A stretch of DNA of 7,896 nt from Candidatus Nomurabacteria bacterium. Its GTDB lineage: Bacteria; Patescibacteriota; Minisyncoccia; Phycocordibacterales; UBA9973. Positions 1 through 6,797 of this stretch are shown here, one piece after another. The notes beneath the pieces are model-generated. The model did no database searches, was not told the origin of the DNA, and saw nothing but the letters and a program-made list of their open reading frames with translations. The translations under genes were made by a program, and so were the position numbers. Positions within the stretch are counted from its first letter, which is position 1. The number at the start of each line of letters is the position of its first letter. The stretch covers positions 1 to 7,896 of the forward strand of contig JAPLXT010000063.1 in NCBI GenBank assembly GCA_026395935.1, read 5' to 3'.

Positions 1-955
1 CCTTTTCAGTCTGACTAGAACTTCCACCAGCAGTAAGATATAGATAGCCGGTATACATTAGAATAAGGGCTATTAATGGAGTCGCTATGTTGAATAATAA
101 GAATTTAATAACATTATTTACAAGTTGAACAAGATCTTTAAAGGTACAATTAGTCATAGTAGTTACTTCTTTGCCATCGGCACCAGTAGTCGTTACAACC
201 TTTCCACAATCGGGGACAACCCCACTATTAGCAGTAGAAGTGACGACTGTTGTAGTAGGGGTTGTAAATTGAATTGGAGGAACAGGTTGATCATATTCAA
301 TCCCCATATTAAAATCTATCGCTCCAAAATAACTATGACCAGATTTTAATCCAGAAAAAGTAGCTTCTAATCCACTTTCAGTTGTCCTAGAAATATCTTT
401 TGTAAATAAAGGTTTTGCTAGAGATGTTGTACTGTCATAAATATAAAAATGATACAAGTCTTTATTAAGAGTGCCTAAAGTAAGTAAAGTGATAGACGTA
501 GAAGTAAGGTTCTTCGTGCCAAGAGTTATTCTATTATCAAATAAAGTTGCAAAATGCACTTCTGAGATATCATCAAAATTATCCTTATATAAAACTCCCA
601 CATAGCGTGTACTTGATTTCAAGCCAGACATAGTAACCTCTATACTTGTAGAAGAATCAGCCAGTGGATATGTTATAGGATCAGAAGCATATTGAAAATT
701 ACTTCTATTATTTGGATAACCACTTTCATCAAAAACACTAAAATGATATGTACCAGGTAAAATAGGACTACCAAAAGCTTTTAATTTGGCTGAATTTAGT
801 GTAATACTTTCCGGCACAACATCAAGGGTTGCTTTGCTGGGAATTGGAGAAAGAGCTTCTACTGTTATTGGATTATTGTAAAAAATAGTAGAAAAAATAA
901 ATGGTGTAAACATTAAAACAAAAGCTACAGCAAATGAGAAAATTTTCTTATTCAT
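1..955 (-). CDS. Type IV secretion pilin-like protein with two tandem surface modules, 3' end cut by the window edge
   Basis: An open frame of 318 codons runs from the ATG at 955 to the left edge without a stop, so the C-terminus is missing. Residues 5-26 form a hydrophobic signal peptide after MNKK, with a plausible cleavage after VEA (32-34). Residues about 50-138 and 142-232 are two related modules: SITL/RITL, YHFSVFD/YHFYIYD and SGLKS with a following aromatic-Gly recur in the same order, which suggests fibronectin III-like beta sandwiches. A Thr-rich linker (231-241) leads to Cys250 and Cys270, then CTFKDLVQLVNNVIKFLLF and a second hydrophobic stretch ending at TAGG (308-311). That Cys-x-Phe start and two-helix core match the VirB2-like T4SS pilins common in Patescibacteria. 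Most such pilins are short, so the modular N-terminus is unusual. The gene follows the solute-binding gene by 2 bases (TAA-TT-ATG), so they are probably co-transcribed. Fold of the modules and surface location are inferred. Confidence 0.82.
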   Translation of the reverse strand, partial: MNKKIFSFAVAFVLMFTPFIFSTIFYNNPITVEALSPIPSKATLDVVPESITLNSAKLKAFGSPILPGTYHFSVFDESGYPNNRSNFQYASDPITYPLADSSTSIEVTMSGLKSSTRYVGVLYKDNFDDISEVHFATLFDNRITLGTKNLTSTSITLLTLGTLNKDLYHFYIYDSTTSLAKPLFTKDISRTTESGLEATFSGLKSGHSYFGAIDFNMGIEYDQPVPPIQFTTPTTTVVTSTANSGVVPDCGKVVTTTGADGKEVTTMTNCTFKDLVQLVNNVIKFLLFNIATPLIALILMYTGYLYLTAGGSSSQTEK

Positions 956-957
956 AA

Positions 958-2277
958 TTATTTCTTTATATCGTAAGACCTTACTATAAGATCCATCTGA
1001 TTAGAAGCCTTATCTATGGCCTCAGTGACTGATAATTTGTTTGATAATGAATTCTCTATTAATTCTTTAAAAATAGAATTCGTTTCTTCTTTGTTGGGAT
1101 CAAGCCAAGAGCGAGAAATGACAGCGCTATTAAAAAATGTAAGCATGGATGGATCAGCTGGTTTATCATTCAATAGAGACCTGTTCATAGTAGGTAGAGA
1201 TGTAGCAATTGCTAGCTCTTTAAGAAAATCGGGGGCAGTTATAAAGGTCGTAACACCAAAAGCAGAAGTTAAATTCTTGGACTTTTTACTTACAACCATT
1301 GTATACATATTCCCATAAGTTCGCTTTATGGAAGTACCTTTTGTCTGTGGAATCTGAGCCACATCAAAACTTAAATTAGGGTTTATAGATTCTATATTGA
1401 ACAACTCACTCGCATAACCAACATAAAAAGCAAGTTTGTCACTCGTAAACATATCAAGTGAACCAGGTTCTGAACGATTCCAAGAATAAGACTCATTAGA
1501 GGGATTAGAAAACTCTAAAAAGAAATTAACTATTTGCTCAAATGGAGCAACCCCATTAGGTAAGGCATCTTTAATAGCTAGACGATATCCAGTATCTGTA
1601 CGTGAAATTATAGGATTATTGCTTTGAAGCAAAAGCATTGAGAGAATGTCTTTGGAGTGATTTACATTATCATACTGACCAAGAGCTATCATACTTTGAA
1701 GTATCGTACCATCATCTTTTTTCTTTGTTAATTTACTACTTAAGTTAAACAATTCATCCCATGTAGTTGGTGGATAAAGAATACTTTCATTGGAAAGCAT
1801 ATCTTTGTTGTAATATAAAACCATAGGATCAACTAACAACGGATAGCCGATAACTCCATCGTTTGCTAATAAAATATCTGCTCCATCAATATATGAAGTT
1901 GTAAAAGCCTTCTCGGGGTAACTTGCATAAGGAATCTTATAAATAAAATTACTATTCTTTAAAATCATATCCTGACTTAGTATAAACAAATCAGGACCTT
2001 CATCCTTAGCAAATGCTTCTATAAGATTCTGCTGATAAGTATCTTTATTCTGTTCTACGTATTTTATAGAGAAAGAACCATTCGTACTCGGTAGTCCATT
2101 TTCCAATAAATTCCCAACCTGATCCTTGGGTAGATCACCCCAGATAACAAGCTTGCCTGAAATTGCATTCACACCAGTCTTACTGCCACCCACCTTTAGA
2201 ACCCCAGAGAATATTAAAACTCCAAAAACAAAGAAGGCTAAAAATATTGCGACCAGAATTGTTTGAAAATTATTCAT
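958..2277 (-). CDS. Extracellular solute-binding protein, family 1 (MalE/UgpB-like), membrane-anchored
   Basis: The 439-residue product resembles periplasmic sugar-binding proteins of ABC importers. Residues 6-27 are a hydrophobic N-terminal segment acting as signal anchor or signal peptide. No cysteine occurs anywhere in the protein, so it cannot be a lipobox lipoprotein. The mature part opens with a beta strand GKLVIWGD (41-48). It then has GPDLFIL (94-100), the family-typical GVIGYPLLVDP (141-151) leading into VLYYNKDM (153-160), and PPTTWDEL (169-176); length is normal for the family. No ABC permease or ATPase gene is in the window, so transport is not shown; the protein may bind a ligand at the surface or serve the neighbouring pilin-like gene. 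It starts 1 base after the methyltransferase stop (TAG-T-ATG) and ends 2 bases before the pilin-like gene. Ligand unknown. Confidence 0.85.
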   Translation of the reverse strand: MNNFQTILVAIFLAFFVFGVLIFSGVLKVGGSKTGVNAISGKLVIWGDLPKDQVGNLLENGLPSTNGSFSIKYVEQNKDTYQQNLIEAFAKDEGPDLFILSQDMILKNSNFIYKIPYASYPEKAFTTSYIDGADILLANDGVIGYPLLVDPMVLYYNKDMLSNESILYPPTTWDELFNLSSKLTKKKDDGTILQSMIALGQYDNVNHSKDILSMLLLQSNNPIISRTDTGYRLAIKDALPNGVAPFEQIVNFFLEFSNPSNESYSWNRSEPGSLDMFTSDKLAFYVGYASELFNIESINPNLSFDVAQIPQTKGTSIKRTYGNMYTMVVSKKSKNLTSAFGVTTFITAPDFLKELAIATSLPTMNRSLLNDKPADPSMLTFFNSAVISRSWLDPNKEETNSIFKELIENSLSNKLSVTEAIDKASNQMDLIVRSYDIKK

Positions 2278-2278
2278 A

Positions 2279-2821
2279 CTAATTATTTTGTGTGAAAATT
2301 ATACCATAATGATGATCACTTGTAGTAATTTTTTCTAAAAATTTAAAACCTCTTTTAACAAATAAACTTGTAGCCATTTCAGAATCTATTACATTGTTAG
2401 GTGAAAGACCAATGTTGGGACTACTACCATCACTATTGGCTTGCCAGTCAATAAATAGTACCTTGCCATCCTTCTTCAAAATACGCTTAGCTTCATCTAT
2501 TAAACCCATCCTATCTTCTGAGAGAAATAAAACATTGGCAATAATGACAGCATCCATAGAATTGTCTGCAATCTTAGTCCCACCCTTTTTCTCTATATCT
2601 CCCCAAATACAACCCACGTTTAAAACCCCAGATTCTTTGATCTCACTTTCGAGCTTTTTCACTAAGTTCTTTTGAACTTCAACGGCATATACATGGCCAG
2701 TATGCCCAACGCGAACTCCTGCAGCTATAGAATAAGCTCCTGTACCAGAACCAAGGTCTGCTACTTTCATACCCTCTCTTAATCCTAATTGAGCTACATT
2801 TTGTTCTGGGTCTGAAAACAT
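2279..2821 (-). CDS. Class I SAM-dependent methyltransferase (UbiE/methyltransferase-11 type)
   Basis: This 180-residue protein is a single Rossmann-fold methyltransferase domain, short but complete for the class. Motif I is VADLGSGTG (20-28). The acidic residue that binds the ribose of S-adenosylmethionine is in VYAVEV (44-49, Glu48). An acidic GDIE (74-77) follows strand 3, DAVIIANVLF (90-99) is the motif IV region, and LKKDGKVLFIDW (115-126) is the usual turn and strand 5. The C-terminal HHYGIIF stretch closes the sheet. The substrate cannot be read from sequence; small molecule, lipid or protein are all possible. It is first in an operon with the solute-binding and pilin-like genes. The start is supported by an extended -10 element ending 6 bases before the ATG, and no Shine-Dalgarno sequence is visible. 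The N-terminal MFSDPEQNVAQLGLREGM matches the lead-in helix seen in related proteins, so the start is probably right. Confidence 0.9.
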   Translation of the reverse strand: MFSDPEQNVAQLGLREGMKVADLGSGTGAYSIAAGVRVGHTGHVYAVEVQKNLVKKLESEIKESGVLNVGCIWGDIEKKGGTKIADNSMDAVIIANVLFLSEDRMGLIDEAKRILKKDGKVLFIDWQANSDGSSPNIGLSPNNVIDSEMATSLFVKRGFKFLEKITTSDHHYGIIFTQNN

Positions 2822-2827
2822 AAATAT

Positions 2828-2836
2828 ATTATATCA
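2828..2836 (-). promoter_or_regulatory. Extended -10 promoter of the methyltransferase operon
   Basis: On the minus strand TGATATAAT is a perfect TG-n-TATAAT extended -10 element. It ends 6 bases before the ATG at 2821, so transcription should begin at or within a base or two of the start codon, giving a leaderless message. No convincing -35 box lies at the normal spacing (CTTCTT), which is typical of extended -10 promoters. The element lies just past a candidate terminator for the upstream gene. Confidence 0.6.
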
Positions 2837-2846
2837 TATACAAACC

Positions 2847-2877
2847 AAAAAAGAAGCAATATTCCCCTAAATACGCT
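2847..2877 (-). terminator. Candidate Rho-independent terminator after the PaaX/Cas2-like gene
   Basis: On the minus strand AGCGTATT (2877-2870) pairs with AATATTGCT (2863-2855) through eight pairs, including one G-U wobble and one bulged T. The loop TAGGGG follows the left arm, and TCTTTTTT (2854-2847) follows the stem. The stem is weak and AT-rich, so efficiency is uncertain. It would end the transcript of the regulator gene before the methyltransferase promoter. Confidence 0.45.
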
Positions 2878-2889
2878 ATTGATGATGTC

Positions 2890-2929
2890 ATTTTGCAATA
2901 AATCCACCCCTGTATATTTATTGCAAAAT
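2890..2929. repeat. 37-bp direct repeat, copy 1, with a 14-bp perfect inverted repeat
   Basis: Positions 2890-2926 are identical to 3535-3571 and in the same orientation; the match breaks on both sides at the next base. Inside it TTGCAATAAAT (2893-2903) and ATTTATTGCAA (2916-2926) are perfect inverted arms around the 12-base centre CCACCCCTGTAT. In this copy three more flanking bases also pair, extending the arms to 14 bp (2890-2903 with 2916-2929). It lies 33 bases after the stop of the PaaX/Cas2-like gene and about 56 bases upstream of the methyltransferase -10. No T-run follows it, so it is not a standard terminator. It could be an operator, an RNA hairpin or part of a mobile unit. Confidence 0.9.
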
Positions 2930-2962
2930 ATCTTTTAATTTTATATCCTATTCTCCCCCCAT

Positions 2963-3508
2963 TTATAGCTCAAAATATTTTCGTAATATTTTATCGTTCT
3001 CGATTTTATCAGCAATTATATAAAGAATATCTTTCCCCATTTTAAAATCTAATTTTAATAAAGTAATTAAATCTTCACAGTCATATGGATATACCCAGAC
3101 ACTGTTTTGTAATTTTACAAACCCTATCTGTTTTAAGGTAAACCTTAGATTATCTCTTTGTAATCTTTTCTTTTGTGGGATATCAAAAATTACTATTCGC
3201 CATTTGTTATCCCATTTTTTAGGTTTCTTAAACAATTTTCCTTTTTCTGTAAGTTTTAAAAACTTCTTCCCATCTTTTTCAATAAACACAACCATTCCTG
3301 CATTTAACAACCCAGAAAGTGATCTATTCGTATCATTATGAAAATTCTTTAGTTTCTTATCTAAACCAAAAGATTTAAGAGCTTGAAGTGCATTGGGAGC
3401 TAAAAGTCCTACACTTAAAATACCAGCCGTTGCAACAGAACTCAAAATGATTTTCTGAATATTTATTTTTTTCCTTTCCTTTTTTAATTCTTTTTCTGTT
3501 TCAGACAT
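2963..3508 (-). CDS. PaaX-type winged-helix regulator with Cas2-like domain (no CRISPR context)
   Basis: The product has 181 residues. A basic N-terminus (KELKKERKK) is followed by a hydrophobic helix (18-38) and a winged-helix-like region (about 50-93), with SGLLNAGMVVF and a wing ending in FLKLTEKGKLF. The C-terminal part (about 100-181) is a Cas2-like ferredoxin fold: WRIVIFDIP (103-111) corresponds to the first Cas2 strand with Asp109, and LQNSVWVYP (133-141) to the conserved strand after helix 1. This layout belongs to the PaaX-type repressor relatives that automatic pipelines often label Cas2. No cas1, other cas gene or repeat-spacer array is here, so a CRISPR role is not supported; a DNA-binding regulator is more likely. 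It has its own promoter and candidate terminator, unlike the packed operons on both sides, and is bracketed by identical 37-bp repeats. The target genes are unknown. Confidence 0.85.
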   Translation of the reverse strand: MSETEKELKKERKKINIQKIILSSVATAGILSVGLLAPNALQALKSFGLDKKLKNFHNDTNRSLSGLLNAGMVVFIEKDGKKFLKLTEKGKLFKKPKKWDNKWRIVIFDIPQKKRLQRDNLRFTLKQIGFVKLQNSVWVYPYDCEDLITLLKLDFKMGKDILYIIADKIENDKILRKYFEL

Positions 3509-3514
3509 ATCTAT

Positions 3515-3543
3515 ATAATATTATATACAAATTAATTTTGCAA
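3515..3543 (-). promoter_or_regulatory. Promoter of the PaaX/Cas2-like gene overlapping the palindromic repeat
   Basis: On the minus strand TTGCAA (3543-3538) stands 17 bases before TATTAT (3520-3515), which ends 6 bases before the ATG at 3508. The -35 candidate is one end of the inverted-repeat arm of the 37-bp repeat, so a protein bound there would block RNA polymerase. A second -10 candidate, TATAAT at 3525-3520, overlaps and would give a leader of only a few bases. Spacing and position are seen; promoter activity is inferred. Confidence 0.5.
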
Positions 3544-3571
3544 TAAATCCACCCCTGTATATTTATTGCAA
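3535..3571. repeat. 37-bp direct repeat, copy 2, with an 11-bp perfect inverted repeat
   Basis: This copy is identical to 2890-2926 and lies 645 bases away in the same orientation. Arms TTGCAATAAAT (3538-3548) and ATTTATTGCAA (3561-3571) flank the same 12-base centre. It lies 18 bases after the cupin stop codon and 26 bases before the regulator ATG, and contributes the probable -35 box of that gene. It may therefore act as an operator, or as a hairpin at the end of the cupin transcript, although no T-run follows it. Confidence 0.9.
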
Positions 3572-3589
3572 CACAATTTAATTTAAGCT

Positions 3590-3862
3590 TTATTTGATTT
3601 CTAGACCAATTAAATCTGTTAGAGCAGTAAATTTATGATATATATTTGATGGAATTACTAACTTAGCGGGCGCTTTAACTATTTGTGTTTTTTCTCCAAT
3701 TATTGCTTCTGCTTCCCCTTCCATTAGAAAAACTGTTTCTTTGTGATTATGTGAATGATCTGATAACACAGCTCCTTTTTGTAAACGAACATAATAAACC
3801 TTATCACAATCATAGGCTATTACTCCCTCTAACTTTTCAATTATTTTAACTTTTTCGGTCAT
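3590..3862 (-). CDS. Small single-domain cupin (Cupin_2 type)
   Basis: The 90-residue protein is one conserved-barrel domain. Cupin motif 1, G(X)5HXH(X)3E(X)6G, is matched exactly by Gly30, His36, His38, Glu42 and Gly49. Motif 2 is PSNIYH (71-76), with His76 as the fourth metal ligand; the usual Gly is Asn73 and the usual final Asn is Ala80. All four metal ligands (His36, His38, Glu42, His76) are therefore present, so a bound divalent metal is likely. Function in this family ranges from isomerases and dioxygenases to simple ligand binding, and the sequence does not choose among them. It is the last gene of the gyrA operon, starting 2 bases after the PNPOx-like stop, so the two may act together. 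No Shine-Dalgarno sequence is visible. Confidence 0.85.
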   Translation of the reverse strand: MTEKVKIIEKLEGVIAYDCDKVYYVRLQKGAVLSDHSHNHKETVFLMEGEAEAIIGEKTQIVKAPAKLVIPSNIYHKFTALTDLIGLEIK

Positions 3863-3864
3863 TT

Positions 3865-4329
3865 TTATAGTTTAATTTCTACCTTGCCATCAACAGGTAA
3901 ACCATTAATTTTTTCATAAGTATTTATGAAAAATTTATTAGGGACAAATTTGTAAAACCTTCGTGGACTATCGCCAAGATATAATTCTTCGGGTTTTGGA
4001 TCTTTGCCTTTCTTTGCATAGAATACTTTCATTGCATACCTTGTTTCTTCTTTTTCGTTTAATTCATAAGCTTTGCCTTCCATATAAACACTAGAACCAT
4101 CCCCTTCTTTAACAGAAGAATTAAAAATAACACAGAAAACATTTGGATTATTTCGAATATTCTCTGAGTGTTTAGAATCTATTTGTGAATTCCAATAAAA
4201 ATTATATTTCTCATCATATGCAGAAAACATCGGGGAATTATTCGGCATACTATTTTTATCCACACTCGCAATAACCAAGTAAGGACTACTCTCAAGAATT
4301 TCTTTTGCTTTTAATATTTTTTGGTCCAT
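3865..4329 (-). CDS. Pyridoxamine 5'-phosphate oxidase-like flavin-binding split-barrel protein
   Basis: Read from the ATG at 4329 the protein has 154 residues and starts MDQKILKAKEILES. This start is 4 bases after the gyrA stop. The upstream in-frame ATG at 4365 would add 12 residues and overlap gyrA by 32 bases, so it is less likely. The fold is suggested by YLVIASVDKNSMPNNSPMF (17-35), FYWNSQIDSKHSENIRNNP (44-62) and VFCVIF (64-69), followed by VYMEGKAYEL (81-90) and a C-terminal RRFYKFVPNKFFINTY (123-138). The S-x-HSxNI segment is the usual phosphate- and flavin-contact region of this superfamily. Members bind FMN, F420 or heme; neither cofactor nor substrate can be decided here. True vitamin B6 synthesis is unlikely, because the dedicated PNPOx C-terminal region is absent. 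It lies between gyrA and a cupin in the same operon. Confidence 0.82.
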   Translation of the reverse strand: MDQKILKAKEILESSPYLVIASVDKNSMPNNSPMFSAYDEKYNFYWNSQIDSKHSENIRNNPNVFCVIFNSSVKEGDGSSVYMEGKAYELNEKEETRYAMKVFYAKKGKDPKPEELYLGDSPRRFYKFVPNKFFINTYEKINGLPVDGKVEIKL

Positions 4330-4333
4330 GTTT

Positions 4334-6796
4334 TTATAAACAAGTAATAGAGGCAATGGAGTCACCTGGGTGGAGCTTCATGATTGTGACGCCTTGAGTT
4401 TGGCGCCCTGAAGTAGGAATAGACTTCAAGTCTACGCGGATGACTTGGCCTTTCTGAGATACCGCAATGATTTCATTCTCTTCTCCTACTATTTTCGCAA
4501 CGATCAATTTACCAGTTTTGGGAGTCACTTTAGCGGTTTTAATTCCTGAACCACTTCTCTTCTGAGTTTTATATTCTTTGATATTTGTCTTCTTTCCTAG
4601 ACCGTTTGAAGAAAGTGTGAGTAAGGCTAAAGCTGTCTCACCTTTTGCTATACGATCAACACCTATGATAAAGTCACCTTTTCCGAGCTTCATTGCCCTT
4701 ACCCCACCGGCTGATCTACCCATCTCACGAACATCACTTTCTTTAAATCTTATAGACTGGCCATTGGTTGTTGCAAGCATAACGTCATCACCTTTACTAA
4801 TAGCAATCACTGCTTCTAATTCATCATCTTTATCTAACTTAATAGCTATCAAGCCACTTCGTCTGACATCTTTAAAGCTTTCAGCTGAAACTTTTTTAGT
4901 AATTCCCATTTTAGTAACCATTATCAAATGCTCGATAGTTTTCTTGGTCTCCTTATCTATCGGAAGTATTGAAGTGACTTTTTCATCACCGGTAAGGGCC
5001 ATGAAGTTCATGATAGATTTACCCTTTGTGGCACGTCGTCCTTCAGGGATATCATACATCTTAATCTGATAAGCCTTACCAAGATTTGTAAAGAATAATA
5101 AGTCACTATGAGTATTGGCCGAGACAAGCATAGTCACAAAGTCTTCATCCTTCGTTTCTATATCTATGACTCCCACTCCGCCACGCTTCTGATTCTTGTA
5201 TTCGGAAGGGTCAGTACGCTTCACGTAGCCACCTTTCGTAAATACAAGTACGGATTCTTTCTCAGGAATTAAATCTTCCTCATTTATTGATTTTACTCCA
5301 CCTTTTATAATGCGAGTACGTCTCTCGTCAGCATACTTCGCTTTGATTTCCAATAATTCATCCTCAATAACCTTAAGCATCTTCTTAGGGCTTGCAAGTA
5401 ATGCTTCAAGCTCTTTAATTAATTCTTTTGTTTCTTTTAATTCAAGTTCTATGTTCTTTCTTTCAAGGCCAGCAAGCTTCTGAAGCTTCATCTCTAAAAT
5501 AGCTGTTGCTTGCAAATCAGAGAATTTAAACTCTTTCATCAAATTAATCTTGGCTGTCGCTGTATCTTTTGAAGCACGGATAACAGAGATAACACGATCG
5601 ATATGATCAAGTGCTTTTTTAAGTCCAAGGAGAATATGTTCGCGATCTTTTGCTTTTCTTAGATCAAACTCTGTACGACGACGAACTATCTCTACTCTGT
5701 GACTTATAAATTCTCTTAGTAAACTTTTTAGAGAAAGCGTTTGAGGCACTCCGTCTACTAGAGCTACTATATTGTAATTAAATGATTGCTCAAGTTGTGT
5801 ATGTTTATAAATATAATTCAAAACTTTCTCAGGTATAACTCCTGACTTTAAATCAATAGCAATGCGAATATCTTTTGTGGATTCATCACGAAGACCCTTA
5901 ACTCCTTCTAACTTTTTCTCTTGCACTAGAAGAGCTATCGCTTCTATTAAGTTGGACTTATTCACTCTATAAGGGATAGAGGTGATAATAATCTGGAATG
6001 TTCCCGACTTCTGTTCTATGATCTCAGCTTCACCACGAGTGACAACCCCACCACGTCCTGTCGAATAAGCATGGAGTAAATCTGTCTTGTTATAAGCAAC
6101 GCCTCCTGTTGGAAAGTCAGGGCCTTTCACAAACTCCATCAAGTCCTCTGTCGTTGCGTCTTTATTGTCTATAAGGTGAATCGTCGCGTCTATAACCTCA
6201 GAGAGATTGTGGGGAGGAATATTAGTAGCCATACCGACTGCAATACCAAGTGTACCATTCAAAAGTAAGCTAGGAACAGCTGTAGGAAGCACAGAAGGCT
6301 CTTTACGGGTCTGATCGTAGTTTGGGTGAAAGTCTACCGTTTCTTTCTCTAAATCAAGCAAAAGAAGGGAAGAAATCTTGGACATTTTAGCCTCTGTATA
6401 ACGCATAGCAGCCGCTCCATCACCATCAATGGAACCAAAGTTACCTTGTCCATGAATAAGAGGATACCTATAAGAGAAATCTTGCGCCATGTTGACCATA
6501 GTGTCGTAAACAGCTACATCGCCATGCGGATGATACTTTCCGAGCACATCTCCGACTACGGCCGCACTTTTACGAAATCGCGCCGAAGTTGTGAGCCCCA
6601 TCTCATTCATGGCATAAAGTATTCGTCTGTGAACTGGCTTTAATCCATCACGAACATCCGGTAAGGCACGATCAGTAATCACGCTCATCGCATAGTCTAT
6701 GAATGAATCTTTCATTTCACGACTGATATCGACTCCCACAACATTTACGTGTTCCTTTTCTATTTCTTTTTTAGGTTCTTCTTTTTCTTTAGGCAT
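4334..6796 (-). CDS. gyrA: DNA gyrase subunit A
   Basis: The 820-residue product is the breakage-reunion subunit of DNA gyrase, which acts with GyrB (not in this window) to introduce negative supercoils. After a charged K/E-rich lead (1-20) come [21 protein letters not shown] (from 31), the winged-helix region with [13 protein letters not shown] (87-99), and the active-site [12 protein letters not shown] (128-139), with Arg132 and catalytic Tyr133. The tower and coiled coil run to about residue 500. The C-terminal domain has six pinwheel blades starting near 515, 565, 623, 671, 723 and 776. A GyrA box QKRGGVG lies at 536-542, which separates gyrase from topoisomerase IV; a related QKRSGSG lies at 745-751. 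The E. coli Ser83 position is Val94, while Asp87 is conserved as Asp98. There is no acidic tail. The ATG is 1 base after the stop of the preceding gene. Confidence 0.98.
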   Translation of the reverse strand: MPKEKEEPKKEIEKEHVNVVGVDISREMKDSFIDYAMSVITDRALPDVRDGLKPVHRRILYAMNEMGLTTSARFRKSAAVVGDVLGKYHPHGDVAVYDTMVNMAQDFSYRYPLIHGQGNFGSIDGDGAAAMRYTEAKMSKISSLLLLDLEKETVDFHPNYDQTRKEPSVLPTAVPSLLLNGTLGIAVGMATNIPPHNLSEVIDATIHLIDNKDATTEDLMEFVKGPDFPTGGVAYNKTDLLHAYSTGRGGVVTRGEAEIIEQKSGTFQIIITSIPYRVNKSNLIEAIALLVQEKKLEGVKGLRDESTKDIRIAIDLKSGVIPEKVLNYIYKHTQLEQSFNYNIVALVDGVPQTLSLKSLLREFISHRVEIVRRRTEFDLRKAKDREHILLGLKKALDHIDRVISVIRASKDTATAKINLMKEFKFSDLQATAILEMKLQKLAGLERKNIELELKETKELIKELEALLASPKKMLKVIEDELLEIKAKYADERRTRIIKGGVKSINEEDLIPEKESVLVFTKGGYVKRTDPSEYKNQKRGGVGVIDIETKDEDFVTMLVSANTHSDLLFFTNLGKAYQIKMYDIPEGRRATKGKSIMNFMALTGDEKVTSILPIDKETKKTIEHLIMVTKMGITKKVSAESFKDVRRSGLIAIKLDKDDELEAVIAISKGDDVMLATTNGQSIRFKESDVREMGRSAGGVRAMKLGKGDFIIGVDRIAKGETALALLTLSSNGLGKKTNIKEYKTQKRSGSGIKTAKVTPKTGKLIVAKIVGEENEIIAVSQKGQVIRVDLKSIPTSGRQTQGVTIMKLHPGDSIASITCL

Positions 6797-6797
6797 A

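Noticed and set aside
125..349. Plus-strand open frame of 74 codons
   Set aside because: It lies antisense to the pilin-like gene, which has a signal peptide, internal repeats and a recognisable core; the plus frame has no recognisable feature.
1016..1318. Plus-strand open frame of 100 codons
   Set aside because: It is antisense to the solute-binding gene and shows no domain or start signal.
2394..2675. Plus-strand open frame of 93 codons
   Set aside because: It is antisense to the methyltransferase, whose motifs are clear in the other strand.
2890..3571. CRISPR array with cas2
   Set aside because: The two 37-bp repeats are 608 bases apart with a gene between them, there is no spacer periodicity, and no cas1 or effector gene is present. 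The protein has the N-terminal winged-helix region of PaaX-type regulators, unlike a true Cas2.
4330..4365. Upstream start at 4365 for the PNPOx-like gene
   Set aside because: It would overlap gyrA by 32 bases and add a 12-residue stretch not expected for the family; the ATG at 4329 fits the tight spacing of the operon.
4578..5069. Plus-strand open frame of 163 codons
   Set aside because: It mirrors the GyrA C-terminal domain; its Ser/Leu/Ile-rich composition is what an antisense reading of a Lys/Asp/Gly-rich gene gives.
6446..6643. Plus-strand open frame of 65 codons
   Set aside because: It is antisense to the most conserved part of gyrA.
4334..6796. Alternative genetic code with TGA read as glycine (as in Gracilibacteria and Absconditabacteria)
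   Set aside because: gyrA and the other genes are full length with ordinary glycine codons and no in-frame TGA. The stops seen are TAA and TAG only, but nine stops are too few to prove reassignment.
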